Below are positions 1 to 8,763 of a DNA stretch of 32,970 nt, in pieces (position 1 is the stretch's first letter; each line of letters starts with the position of its first letter). Below the pieces are notes generated by a model that searched no databases, had not been told where the DNA came from, and worked only from the letters and a program-made list of their open reading frames with translations. Origin of the DNA: Saprospiraceae bacterium (GTDB taxonomy: Bacteria > Bacteroidota > Bacteroidia > Chitinophagales > Saprospiraceae); assembly GCA_016787345.1 (NCBI GenBank), contig JAEUUU010000115.1:1-32970 (forward strand), in the 5' to 3' direction. The position numbers and the translations under genes are program-made.

Positions 1-59
1 TTAATACAGAGTTAAATCAAACTTAGCTCCCCGTTTTACGGGCCGAAGTGGGCTCCAGC

Positions 60-67
60 GACCTTTG
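60..67 (+). promoter_or_regulatory. candidate Bacteroidota -7 promoter element for the giant T9SS protein
   Basis: GACCTTTG matches the TAnnTTTG consensus of the Bacteroidota primary sigma factor except at the first base. It lies 36 nt before the ATG at 104. A weak -33 candidate, GTTTTAC, lies about 22 nt upstream. This is a pattern match only. Confidence 0.35.
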
Positions 68-103
68 CAGCGCAAATCAATTCTCCACTAACTATTGCCT
101 GCA

Positions 104-3100
104 ATGAAAAAAGTGCTTGTACTTTTTGCCCTGCTCCTCACGGCCTGGGTAAGTATCAATGCCCAGATCGTCGTGTCGGGAGACATTACTTCCAACACCA
201 CCTGGACGAAGAACAATACCTACCTGCTCGAAGGCTTTGTGTACGTCACCAACGGCGCAACGCTGACCATCGAGCCGGGTACGGTAGTCAAAGGCGACAA
301 AAACACCAAAGGTTCACTCATTATCTCCCGCGGCGCCAAGATCAACGCCAACGGTACGCCCAACGATCCCATCGTATTCACCAGTAATGAAGCTGCTCCG
401 AGCTACGGCGACTGGGGCGGCCTGATCGTCCTGGGCTACGCGCCCACCAATCAGGTGTACAACGGTACGCCCGGTCTGGGTCTGATCGAAGGCGGTCTTG
501 ACCCGGTTAAAGGTCTCTATGGCGGCGGCGACCAGTCAGGCGGCGCCATTGCCACCGATAATTCCGGCGTGCTCCGCTATGTGCGCATCGAATACGCCGG
601 TATCGCGTTCCAGCCCAACAACGAGATCAATGGCCTGACACTCGGCGCCGTTGGTTCCGGTACCACAATCGATTACGTACAGGTTTCCTATGCCAACGAC
701 GATGCCTTCGAGTGGTTCGGTGGCACGGTCAACTGTTCCCACCTGATTGCCTATCGCGCGCTCGACGACGATTTCGACGCCGACAACGGTTATGTCGGCA
801 ATGTACAGTTCGCTTTCTCCGTACGCGACCCGCAAGTAGCCGACGTGAGCGGCTCCAACGGCTTCGAACACGACAACAATGCTGCCGGCGACGAAACGGC
901 GCCGAAAACCAAGCCGACCTTCTCCAACGTCACCGTTGTAGGCCCCACCGGCGGTTCGATCAATTCCAATTACCGCCGCGCCAGTCACCTGCGCCGCAGC
1001 ACCGAAACGGGTATTTTCAACTCGATCTTTATCGGCAACTACCCGGTGGGCCTTTTCATCGACGGCAACGCCACCGGCCAAAACGCCATCGACGGCAAAC
1101 TGGTCGTCAAAAACAGCTACTACTACGGTCAGGCCACGCCGCTGAGCACCAACGCCGCGGCATTCGACATCAACGCTTATGCAGCCGCCAACGCCATCGC
1201 TGCCAGCTCCAACTCGGCCGATGCCCAACTGATCGATCCGTTCAACATCGACCTGCCCAACGCCCGCCCGACTTCGGGTGCTGCCGTGGCTACCGGCGCC
1301 AATTTTGCTTCCGATCCGCGCATCCAGAACAGCTTCTTCACCCAGGTGAGCTATGCCGGCGCATTCGGCCCTACCGGCGACTGGACCTGCCCCTGGGCCC
1401 GCTGGGCTACCCCCGGCTGCCCGCAAAGCCCGGAAGTAGTGGTAAGCGGCGACATTACGACAAACACCACCTGGACAGCCGATAAAACCTACATTCTCAG
1501 CGGTTTCGTTTATGTGACCAACTGCGCTACCCTGACCATCGAGCCCGGAACGGTGATTCGCGGCGACAAAGGCACCAAAGGTTCCTTGATCGTTTCGCGT
1601 TGCGCCAAAATCCAGGCACAGGGCACACCTGAAAACCCGATCGTATTTACCAGCGCCGAACCCACGCCGAACTACGGCGACTGGGGTGGCGTCATCATCC
1701 TCGGCTACGCCCCCACCAACCAGGTGTACAACGGTACACCCGGCCTGGGACTCATTGAAGGCGGTATCGACCCGGTCAAAGGCCTCTATGGCGGCGGCGA
1801 CCAGGCCGGCGGCGCAATTGCTGCCGACAATTCCGGTGTATTGAGCTACGTGCGCATCGAATATGCCGGTATCGCTTTCCAGCCCAACAACGAGATCAAT
1901 GGCCTTACGATGGGTGGTGTCGGCTCCGGCACGACCATCGACCACGTACAGGTTTCCTACGCCAACGACGACGCTTTCGAATGGTTCGGCGGCACCGTCA
2001 ATGCCAAATACCTGATCGCTTACCGCGCCCTCGACGACGATTTCGACGCCGACAACGGTTTTGCCGGTAAAATCCAGTTTGCCCTCTCCGTCCGCGACCC
2101 GCAGGTAGCCGACGTGAGTGGCTCGAACGGTTTTGAGCACGACAACAACGCTGCCGGCGACGAAACGGCGCCGAAAACCAAGCCCACCTTCTCCAACGTT
2201 ACGATCGTCGGCCCGAACGGCGGCAGCATCAACTCCAATTATCGCCGCGCCGCTCACCTGCGCCGCAGCACCGAAACCGGTTTCTACAACTCGGTTGCCG
2301 TGGGCGCCTACCCGGTCGGTCTGTTTATCGACGGCAATGCCACGGCGCTGAATGCCCAAACCGGTACGCTGGTGGTTAAAAACTCCTATTTCCACGGACA
2401 GACTACTCCGCTGAGCACCAACGCCGCCGGTTTCGACATCGCCGCTTATGCTGCTGCTAATGCGATTACGGCCAGCTCCAACTCCGCCGACGCCCAACTG
2501 ATCGATCCGTTCAACATCGACCTGCCCAACGCCCGCCCGGCTGCCGGCTCGCCGCTGTACACGGGCGCCAGCTTCAACAGCGACGCGCGCATCAGCGATC
2601 CGTTCTTCACCCCGGTCAGCTACGCCGGCGCCTTTGGTCCTACCGGCGACTGGACCTGCCCCTGGGCTTCCTGGAAATCGACCGGCTGCATGCCGCCGCT
2701 GGAACCGGGTCAGGTGACGGTGTCGAGCAATATCTCCTCCAATACGACCTGGACGGCCGACAACGAATACACGCTGCAAGGCTTTATCTACGTCGATAAC
2801 TGTGCTACGCTGACCATCCAGCCGGGTACGGTGATTCGCGGCGACAAGGGCTCCAAAGGCGCGCTCATTGTAACGCGTTGCTCCAAAATCGTTGCCGACG
2901 GCACGGTGGATGCTCCGATCGTGTTCACCACCAACGACCCGCAGCCTACCTACGGCTCCTGGGGCGGTCTGATCGTTCTGGGTCGTGCACATACCAATCA
3001 GGTATACAACGGCACCCCGGGTCTCGGTCTCATCGAAGGCGGCCTCGATCCTGCCAAAGCCCTCTACGGCGCTGGCGACCTCGGCAGCGGCCCGGTCAAC

Positions 3101-4270
3101 GATGATAACTCCGGTGTGCTTCGCTACGTGCGCATCGAATACCCCGGTATTGCCTTCCAGCCCAACAACGAGATCAACGGTTTGACGCTCGGCGCCGTGG
3201 GTTCAGGTACTACGATCGACCACGTACAGGTTTCCTATGCCGGCGACGACGCTTTCGAATGGTTTGGCGGCACCGTCAATGCCAAGCACCTGATCGCTTA
3301 TCGCGCCCTCGACGATGATTTCGACGCCGACAACGGTTTCAGCGGCAATGTGCAATTCGCCCTCTCCGTACGCGACCCGCAGGTGGCCGACGTGAGCGGC
3401 TCCAACGGTTTTGAGATCGACAACAACGCCGCCGGCGACGACACGCAGCCGAAAACCAAACCGACGTTCTCCAACGTGACTATCGTTGGTCCGACGGGCA
3501 CTGTGGCATCCAACTACCGCCGCGCCGCACACCTGCGCCGCGATTGCGAAATCGGTATTTTCAACTCCCTGTTGCTGGGCAGCTACCCGGTGGGCATCTT
3601 CATCGACGGCGCCGGCGCTGCCGAGAATGCTACCAACGGCCTGCTGGAAGTGAAAAACACCCAGGTACACGGTCCGGTTGACCAGTTGAACAGCAACGGC
3701 CCCGGCTTCGATATCGACGCCTGGTTTGCTACCGCCGGCTGGGGCAACGCGGTCAACGCCGACGCCAACGGCGCTGCCTTGCAGGATGCCTACAACCTCG
3801 ACTATCCGAACGCACTGCCCACGGGCGTATCGCCGGCGCTCAACGCTGCCGCCTTCACGGCCCCGCGCATCAACAACAACTTCTTCGAGTCAGTGAGCTA
3901 CGTCGGCGCTTTCGGTCCCGGCGGCCCCGATGCCGACTGGACCTGCGGCTGGGCCAAGTTCCTCGATCTGAACACGGCCTGCTTCGTAGGCACCGAAGAA
4001 GTAGAGAAATACATCGGTTCGGTCAAACTGTTCCCGACCATCGCCCAGGATCAGGTAACACTGCAACTCAATATGACCAGCGAAGCCGAACTGGTGGTGG
4101 ACATCATCAACATCGAAGGCCAGTACTTCGGCCAACAGGTGAATGAAAAGGTGTTTGCCGGCGAGCAAAGCTTCACGTTGCAGACCAGCACCCTGCCGCA
4201 AGGCTTCTACTTCGTTCGCATTCAGGCCGGCTCGGCTGTTAAAATGGAGAAGATGATCGTGGTGCGGTAA
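104..4270 (+). CDS. giant exported triple-repeat beta-helix-type protein with T9SS sorting domain
   Basis: Predicted secreted or cell-surface protein of 1388 residues. An upstream in-frame TTG at 95 exists, but ATG 104 directly begins a classic signal peptide (MKKVLVLFALLLTAWVSINAQ). The mature part is three consecutive units of about 425 residues, beginning at nt 167, 1436 and 2714. Each opens with a segment of the type NTTWT..YLL.GFVYV.. and TLTIEPGTV..GDK, and later carries NEINGL, DDAFEWFGGTVN, RALDDDFDADNG and SVRDPQVADVSGSNGFE. Such short-period Gly/Asn-rich segments suggest right-handed beta-helix units; acidic DDDFDADNG loops could bind calcium (inference). The last ~80 residues (KLFPT...LPQGFYFVRIQ...) form a T9SS type A sorting domain with KLFPT in place of the common YPNP. 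Its ligand or enzymatic role is unknown. It has its own candidate promoter and a strong terminator, so is probably monocistronic. Confidence 0.85.
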   Translation: MKKVLVLFALLLTAWVSINAQIVVSGDITSNTTWTKNNTYLLEGFVYVTNGATLTIEPGTVVKGDKNTKGSLIISRGAKINANGTPNDPIVFTSNEAAPSYGDWGGLIVLGYAPTNQVYNGTPGLGLIEGGLDPVKGLYGGGDQSGGAIATDNSGVLRYVRIEYAGIAFQPNNEINGLTLGAVGSGTTIDYVQVSYANDDAFEWFGGTVNCSHLIAYRALDDDFDADNGYVGNVQFAFSVRDPQVADVSGSNGFEHDNNAAGDETAPKTKPTFSNVTVVGPTGGSINSNYRRASHLRRSTETGIFNSIFIGNYPVGLFIDGNATGQNAIDGKLVVKNSYYYGQATPLSTNAAAFDINAYAAANAIAASSNSADAQLIDPFNIDLPNARPTSGAAVATGANFASDPRIQNSFFTQVSYAGAFGPTGDWTCPWARWATPGCPQSPEVVVSGDITTNTTWTADKTYILSGFVYVTNCATLTIEPGTVIRGDKGTKGSLIVSRCAKIQAQGTPENPIVFTSAEPTPNYGDWGGVIILGYAPTNQVYNGTPGLGLIEGGIDPVKGLYGGGDQAGGAIAADNSGVLSYVRIEYAGIAFQPNNEINGLTMGGVGSGTTIDHVQVSYANDDAFEWFGGTVNAKYLIAYRALDDDFDADNGFAGKIQFALSVRDPQVADVSGSNGFEHDNNAAGDETAPKTKPTFSNVTIVGPNGGSINSNYRRAAHLRRSTETGFYNSVAVGAYPVGLFIDGNATALNAQTGTLVVKNSYFHGQTTPLSTNAAGFDIAAYAAANAITASSNSADAQLIDPFNIDLPNARPAAGSPLYTGASFNSDARISDPFFTPVSYAGAFGPTGDWTCPWASWKSTGCMPPLEPGQVTVSSNISSNTTWTADNEYTLQGFIYVDNCATLTIQPGTVIRGDKGSKGALIVTRCSKIVADGTVDAPIVFTTNDPQPTYGSWGGLIVLGRAHTNQVYNGTPGLGLIEGGLDPAKALYGAGDLGSGPVNDDNSGVLRYVRIEYPGIAFQPNNEINGLTLGAVGSGTTIDHVQVSYAGDDAFEWFGGTVNAKHLIAYRALDDDFDADNGFSGNVQFALSVRDPQVADVSGSNGFEIDNNAAGDDTQPKTKPTFSNVTIVGPTGTVASNYRRAAHLRRDCEIGIFNSLLLGSYPVGIFIDGAGAAENATNGLLEVKNTQVHGPVDQLNSNGPGFDIDAWFATAGWGNAVNADANGAALQDAYNLDYPNALPTGVSPALNAAAFTAPRINNNFFESVSYVGAFGPGGPDADWTCGWAKFLDLNTACFVGTEEVEKYIGSVKLFPTIAQDQVTLQLNMTSEAELVVDIINIEGQYFGQQVNEKVFAGEQSFTLQTSTLPQGFYFVRIQAGSAVKMEKMIVVR
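167..3985 (+). repeat. three tandem ~1.27 kb intragenic repeats
   Basis: Direct repeats with spacings of 1269 nt (167 to 1436) and 1278 nt (1436 to 2714), anchored on the aligned GDI/SNI codons. Similarity is high in both protein and DNA; blocks such as the one encoding DDAFEWFGGTVN and the DDDFDADNG region are almost unchanged in all three copies. Unit 3 differs most near its C-terminal end, after about nt 3540. The end coordinate is approximate. Confidence 0.85.
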
Positions 4271-4299
4271 AAGTTGCCAAAACCAGGAATCATCCCGTG

Positions 4300-4329
4300 C
4301 AGGGCGCCCGAAATGTTTCGGGCGCCCTG
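4300..4329 (+). terminator. hairpin terminator after the giant T9SS protein
   Basis: Perfect 14-bp inverted repeat, CAGGGCGCCCGAAA (4300-4313) against TTTCGGGCGCCCTG (4316-4329), with a 2-nt gap so that the real loop uses the A/T end of the stem. It is followed by a short T-rich tail (TCTTTA) and lies 30 nt after the stop codon. Confidence 0.7.
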
Positions 4330-4450
4330 TCTTTATCAAAAAACAGGAGGCAAAAGTCTGTTTGTTGCCCATGGGCTGCTTTTGCCCCCTTACAAGTGGT
4401 CGCTGTGCCAAACTTAATACATCCTTTTTCAACACTTTTTTAAACCGCAC

Positions 4451-4483
4451 TTTGGTTTTTCGCTCCGGAAGTAATTACCTTTG
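4451..4483 (+). promoter_or_regulatory. Bacteroidota-type promoter of rplY
   Basis: TTTG at 4451-4454 (-33) and TACCTTTG at 4476-4483 (-7, exact TAnnTTTG) are 21 nt apart, the spacing expected in this phylum. The ATG of rplY follows 40 nt downstream. Confidence 0.65.
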
Positions 4484-4523
4484 CGGGCGTTTTTGCAAAA
4501 TTTGACTTTTTAGCATACATACA

Positions 4524-5093
4524 ATGGAAATTATCGCCATTCAGGGACACCGGAAAGAAGGCTCCGGCAAAACGGAAGCCGCTCGTATCCGCCGCAACGA
4601 TCAGGTGCCGGCTGTTTTGTACAAAAGCGGCGGCGGCGGCTCTACGCAGTTTGCCCTCAACCAGGCCGATCTGCGCCCGCTGGTGTTTACCTCCAAGTTC
4701 AAAATGGCTGAGATCAGCCTCAACGGCCAAACGCACAAGTGCATTGTTAAAGATATTCAGTTCCACCCGGTGACGGAGCAGGTGCTCCACATCGACTTTC
4801 TGGAACTCGTGCCGGGCGTCAAATTCAAAGCCTCCGTACCGCTGCGCTTTGCCGGAACGGCGCCGGGTGTAAAAGCCGGCGGCAAATTCATCCCGACCAT
4901 TCGTCAGATCAACATCCTCACGACGCCGGAAAAGGCAGTGGATGAAGTGATCGCCGATATTTCGACCATGGAACTGGGCTCGACCATTCGTGTGCGTGAT
5001 ATCGCCACGCAGGAAGGTGTCGAAATCACCAATAACGGCGCTGTGCCGATTGCCCTCATCGAAATCCCGCGTGCCCTCAAAGGCGCGAAATAA
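4524..5093 (+). CDS. rplY: 50S ribosomal protein L25/general stress protein Ctc
   Basis: Ribosomal protein binding 5S rRNA in the large subunit. At 189 residues it is the long CTC/TL5 form: an N-terminal L25 beta-barrel (about 1-92, with the early TEAARIRRNDQVPAVLYK motif typical of the family) followed by a TL5-like C-terminal beta domain (about 98-185). The ATG at 4524 fits the family N-terminus MEIIAIQGHRKEGSGKT. It has a clear promoter and a terminator of its own, so it is probably a single-gene transcript. In other bacteria ribose-phosphate pyrophosphokinase often precedes this gene; here the upstream gene is the unrelated giant T9SS protein. Confidence 0.95.
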   Translation: MEIIAIQGHRKEGSGKTEAARIRRNDQVPAVLYKSGGGGSTQFALNQADLRPLVFTSKFKMAEISLNGQTHKCIVKDIQFHPVTEQVLHIDFLELVPGVKFKASVPLRFAGTAPGVKAGGKFIPTIRQINILTTPEKAVDEVIADISTMELGSTIRVRDIATQEGVEITNNGAVPIALIEIPRALKGAK

Positions 5094-5120
5094 GCAGGCT
5101 TGTTTGTCCCGCATAGCCAT

Positions 5121-5151
5121 AACGGCCAATCCGGTTACCGGGTTGGCCGTT
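5121..5151 (+). terminator. hairpin terminator after rplY
   Basis: AACGGCCAA (5121-5129) pairs with TTGGCCGTT (5143-5151), with extra CCGG/CCGG pairing inside, followed by TTCCTGTTT. It lies 27 nt after the rplY stop codon. Confidence 0.7.
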
Positions 5152-5314
5152 TTCCTGTTTATACGTACCCGATTTGCCTCAACTATTGGGCGGTTCAATC
5201 GTTTTGAGCCTTGTTATGCAGTTTGTCTATTTACTCAGTTTCCTGTACCTGATTTCGCGGCCGGGCGATCTGCCTGCGACCGACCCACTTTTTATTAAAA
5301 ACACTCCTCCTCGT

Positions 5315-5956
5315 ATGCAAAAAAAGATCACCGTAGAGATTTGGTCCGATGTGATGTGTCCGTTTTGTTATATCGGCAAACGGCGTTTTGAAGCCGCACT
5401 GGAACAATTCGCCGAACGCGACCAGGTCGAAGTGATCTGGCGCAGTTTTCAACTCGACCCGAATCTGAAAACCGATCCCGACAAAAGTGTCGCGCAATCG
5501 CTCGCGGAGAAAAAAGGCTGGTCGGCCGAACAAACGGCGCAGAGCATGGCCTACGTCGGCAATATGGCCCGTACGGTTGGGCTGGAATACCATTTCGACA
5601 AGGCTGTGGTCGCCAATTCGTTCGACGCGCACCGCTTTACACACTACGCCAAATCTTTGGGCAAACAGGATGCTGCTGAAGAACGCTTGTTTGCCGCTTA
5701 TTTCACCGAAGGAAAAAATACGGCCGATCACACGACGCTGGCCCGTCTGGGCGCCGAAATCGGTCTCGATTCCGCTGCCGTACGCCAGGCGCTGGCCGGC
5801 GACGACTTTGCCGAGGACGTGAAAAGCGACATTGCGCTGGCCAATCAGTTCGGCATCACCGGCGTCCCGTTTTTCGTGTTCAACCGGCAATACGCCGTAT
5901 CGGGGGCGCAGGACGTGCAGGTTTTTTTACAAACCCTGCAAAAAAGCGCTGAATAA
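5315..5956 (+). CDS. DsbA family oxidoreductase, FrnE-like
   Basis: Thioredoxin-fold protein of the DSBA/FrnE group, 213 residues, with no signal peptide, so probably cytoplasmic. The redox motif CPFC is at residues 15-18 right after the first strand (EIWSDVMCPFCYIG). The helical insertion follows, and the cis-proline loop GITGVPFFVFN is near the C-terminus. Family members act as dithiol-disulfide isomerases or oxidoreductases, some in stress resistance; the substrate is unknown. The frame is open back to a TTG at 5174, but that extension has no family match and ATG 5315 gives the usual length and N-terminus. It sits alone between two terminators and converges on the outer-membrane receptor gene. 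Confidence 0.9.
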   Translation: MQKKITVEIWSDVMCPFCYIGKRRFEAALEQFAERDQVEVIWRSFQLDPNLKTDPDKSVAQSLAEKKGWSAEQTAQSMAYVGNMARTVGLEYHFDKAVVANSFDAHRFTHYAKSLGKQDAAEERLFAAYFTEGKNTADHTTLARLGAEIGLDSAAVRQALAGDDFAEDVKSDIALANQFGITGVPFFVFNRQYAVSGAQDVQVFLQTLQKSAE

Positions 5957-5998
5957 AAAAGCCCCGCCCAATGTTGCATCGGGCGGGACTGCTTTTTT
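5955..5998. terminator. bidirectional terminator between convergent genes
   Basis: An A-run, then CCCGCCCAATG (5963-5973), loop TTG, CATCGGGCGGG (5977-5987; one A/C mismatch), then GACTGC and a T-run. T-tracts on both strands suit termination of the dsbA-like gene (+) and the barrel gene (-). Confidence 0.75.
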
Positions 5999-6028
5999 CC
6001 GAATTATTAAACCAAATCAAACTTTCAA

Positions 6029-8452
6029 TCAGCCTCTTCCTTTCACACGGCGGCCTTCGTCTTCGAGGCCGGTGCGGCGCTGGCGGGCGCCCTTTACTTC
6101 GGCGCTGCCAAAGCGGTAGGAAAAGTTGAGGGTCACGGTGCGGCTTTCCCAGTTGCCGGCGGCAGTCATGCGCAGGCCGGGGGTGAAGATGTTTTCACCC
6201 GACCAGTTGGCCGTGTGCAGGATGTCGCCCAGTCGCAGGCGCATTTCCCCTTTTCCGTCGAACAGTTTTTTCTGAATGCCCAGGTCCATGGCGCCCTGCG
6301 GATTGCTGCGCAGCGTGCCCCAGAAGGCGCGGCTGTTGTACCAGCCCGAGAGCTGAATGCTGAAACCTTTGGGCAGTTTGAAGTTTTGCTCGCCGTACAG
6401 GTTGAAGGCGGTAAAACTCTGGTCGAACGAAAAGTCTTCGCGAAAACTGGCTTCAAAATGACTCCGGAAACCGGTGAAACTGACGAAGCCGTCCCACCAT
6501 TTGGCGATGGGAGTAGGTGCGTTGAGGGTCAGGGTGTAGTTTTTCTGATCGGCGATGTTCTCCTGGGTGATAAAGGCAGCTCGTGCGCCGGCCGTATCGA
6601 GCACTTGTGTAAATACGTCTTTGGTATGGCTGTAACCGATGGTCAGCACGGGCATACCCTGGTAGGTCGGGCTGAGTTCGAAACTATTGGTAAACTGCGG
6701 ACGCAGCATCGGGTTGCCTTTTTGGAAGGTCAACTCGTCCAGTTTGTTTTCAAAAGGATTCAGGTCCTGGTAACTCGGCCGGTCGATGCGGCGGCTGTAC
6801 GTCATGTTCAGGCCGAGTTTTTCGGTAAAGGAGTAGGTCAGGGCCGCGCTGGGGAACAGTTCGGTGTATTCGTTTTCGACCGTTTCGCCGTTTTGCGGGG
6901 TGGCGGCAATGAGTTCGCCGGTGTAATCGGTGTTTTCGACACGCAGACCGGCCTGTACGTGCATTTTACCGAATTTATGCTGATAGTTGACGTAGCCGGC
7001 GCTGGTTCTTTCCTTGTAAACAAAGCGGTTGCTGACGTTCAGGTCTTTCACCGGCACGTTTTCCACGATGTTGAAAAAGTCGAAAGTGTTGTCGGTTTGT
7101 ACGTCGGCAACCTTGAAACCGACGCCGAATACGCCGCCGAAAAGATTCTGTTCGTAGTCGCTTTTCACCGTAACGATATCGATATCGGTCGGCGTGCTGT
7201 TTTGGTAGATGCGGGTATTGAGGATGGTTTGTCCGTCGGGGCTGAGGTAGTAGTTGGGCTGGAAACTTTCGCCGCGCAGGCGGTACACGCCCCGGTCGAT
7301 ATCGACGTTGAAACTGCGGCCCGAGGTGTCGGCAAAGCGGTAGTTGAGGTTGAGGTTGAGGTCGCGGCGTTCGCCGTCGATGTCGTTGGAAGCGTCGAGC
7401 AGTGAATCGACGGCGCCGGGCGCTTCCGTGCGGCCGATACGGGCCAGAGAAGTGCCTCCCCAATCGCCCGGGTCGTAGCTGCCGTTGGCCAGGACGCCGA
7501 TGGTGTGGCGGTCGTTGAGGAAATAATCAAGACCGACGCGGGCGCTGTTCCAGCGCGACTGGTTGGCTTGTATGGCTTTTTGGGTAAAGGTGAGGCCCGA
7601 TTGCTCGCGGTAAAAATTGTTTTCATTGGCCCAGTCGCCAAAGTGGTTGTTGTAGGAGCCGAAAGCGTTGAATTGTTTGGCGCGGTGGTTGAGGCTGAGG
7701 TTCATACCGCCTTTCAGGGTTTTGCCATAGATGCCTTCGACGCCTACGTTGCCGTTGGTGCCGAGCGCCTTGTTCTTTTTCAGGCGGATGTTGATGATGC
7801 CCGCGTTGCCGCTGGCGTCGTATTTGGCCGAGGGGTTGGAGATGATCTCGATATTGGCGATGTCGGAAGCCTGCAGACCTTTGAGTTGGGCGGCCAGGTC
7901 TTTGCCGTCGAGGGGCACTTCGCGGCCGTCGATCATGACGCGGACGCTGTTTTTGCCGCGCACCTGCAGGTTTTCGTTGTTGTCGACCGTGACGCCGGGG
8001 GCTTTGCGCAGCAATTCGAGGGCGTTCAGACCGGTGGAGTTGATGGTGCCTTCCACGTTGAGCACGGTTTTGTCGGCTTTCATCTCGATGGTCGGCTTGC
8101 GCGCCACGATGGTGACTTCCGACAGATTGGTTGCCGATTCGCGCAGGGAGAGCTGTTTGAGGTCGAGTTCGCCGCCGGCGTAGTCGAAAGCCGGCACGGT
8201 TGCGGAGCCGGAACCGAGCAAATTGGCGGAAACCGTATAGCGGCCGGGCTCGATGCCGGTAAACTCAAACGTGCCGTCGGCGCCGCACAAAGCGCCTTTT
8301 ACGACAGAAGAGTCGGAGGCGGCGTGTAACACGGCAGTGGCAAATTCGGCGGTTTTACCGTCGGAAAGCACCACTACACCGCTGATTTTTTGCGCTGAAA
8401 GGACTTGAGTCGTCAAGACCAGCGCCAATAGGGAAAGAAGAAGGGATTTCAT
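6029..8452 (-). CDS. TonB-dependent-receptor-like outer membrane beta-barrel protein
   Basis: Outer-membrane protein of 807 residues. It has a signal peptide (1-20, ending VLSAQ), a carboxypeptidase-regulatory-like beta-sandwich (about 22-105; KISGVVVLSDGKTAEFATAVL, then GRYTVSANLLG), and a plug domain (about 118-225; LNALELLRKAPGVTV, VRGKNSVRVMIDGREVP, ANIEIISNPSAKYDASGNAGIINI). The remainder is a large barrel rich in alternating aromatic strands, of the family often named outer membrane beta-barrel protein (OMP_b-brl_3). In Bacteroidota these proteins take up or sense ligands at the cell surface. No SusD-like partner or anti-sigma factor is adjacent, so the ligand cannot be guessed. The C-terminus ends in a basic tail (RRVKGRG) after the last strand LNFSYRFG, slightly unusual because barrels normally end on an aromatic residue. 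Confidence 0.88.
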   Translation of the reverse strand: MKSLLLSLLALVLTTQVLSAQKISGVVVLSDGKTAEFATAVLHAASDSSVVKGALCGADGTFEFTGIEPGRYTVSANLLGSGSATVPAFDYAGGELDLKQLSLRESATNLSEVTIVARKPTIEMKADKTVLNVEGTINSTGLNALELLRKAPGVTVDNNENLQVRGKNSVRVMIDGREVPLDGKDLAAQLKGLQASDIANIEIISNPSAKYDASGNAGIINIRLKKNKALGTNGNVGVEGIYGKTLKGGMNLSLNHRAKQFNAFGSYNNHFGDWANENNFYREQSGLTFTQKAIQANQSRWNSARVGLDYFLNDRHTIGVLANGSYDPGDWGGTSLARIGRTEAPGAVDSLLDASNDIDGERRDLNLNLNYRFADTSGRSFNVDIDRGVYRLRGESFQPNYYLSPDGQTILNTRIYQNSTPTDIDIVTVKSDYEQNLFGGVFGVGFKVADVQTDNTFDFFNIVENVPVKDLNVSNRFVYKERTSAGYVNYQHKFGKMHVQAGLRVENTDYTGELIAATPQNGETVENEYTELFPSAALTYSFTEKLGLNMTYSRRIDRPSYQDLNPFENKLDELTFQKGNPMLRPQFTNSFELSPTYQGMPVLTIGYSHTKDVFTQVLDTAGARAAFITQENIADQKNYTLTLNAPTPIAKWWDGFVSFTGFRSHFEASFREDFSFDQSFTAFNLYGEQNFKLPKGFSIQLSGWYNSRAFWGTLRSNPQGAMDLGIQKKLFDGKGEMRLRLGDILHTANWSGENIFTPGLRMTAAGNWESRTVTLNFSYRFGSAEVKGARQRRTGLEDEGRRVKGRG

Positions 8453-8763
8453 AGCTTAATAGTTTGACCCGGTAAAGTGAGTTTGTTTTTGTTTCAATCA
8501 ATCGTCGTTGACAGGGCAAAGGTAGCGGGCTTATTAGGTATTATGCAATACAAGGAACCATACTAAAAAAGGATATTTCTATTAAATGAGTTCCATCTTC
8601 TACCAAATGCTCCGGAAAGTCTACGAACTGCCAGGTGTCTCGAGTGGCGCTGACAAGACGGGGAAAAAGACACACAGGTTACAGGGCAGGCTGCATGAAA
8701 TAACCCGGTGACGGCTTATGAAAGATGAATGCCGGAATTTTACCGACGAAAGTTGTACGGGTA
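8453..8763. other. 311-nt intergenic region between the barrel gene and birA
   Basis: It holds the candidate promoter of the barrel gene near 8517-8548 and otherwise AT-richer sequence. I see no ORF with coding character, no RNA gene and no strong hairpin in 8560-8763. Confidence 0.5.
8517..8548 (-). promoter_or_regulatory. candidate promoter of the barrel gene
   Basis: On the minus strand TACCTTTG (plus-strand 8517-8524) is an exact -7 element. The -33 position has only TTGC, about 20 nt upstream (8545-8548), a partial match to TTTG. It would give a leader of about 60 nt. Confidence 0.45.

Noticed and set aside
536-2992. 818-codon minus-strand ORF inside the giant T9SS gene
   Set aside because: It mirrors the codon bias of the plus-strand gene; its protein is Gly/Val/Arg/Ala-rich low complexity with the same internal repeat, no signal peptide and no family.
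5174-5314. N-terminal membrane extension of the FrnE-like protein from a TTG start
   Set aside because: The extra 47 codons include a hydrophobic stretch, but the family begins at the ATG at 5315 and the extension overlaps the likely promoter region after the rplY terminator.
6215-7405. 396-codon plus-strand ORF opposite the barrel gene
   Set aside because: Shadow of the minus-strand outer-membrane protein, whose plug and barrel signatures are clear.
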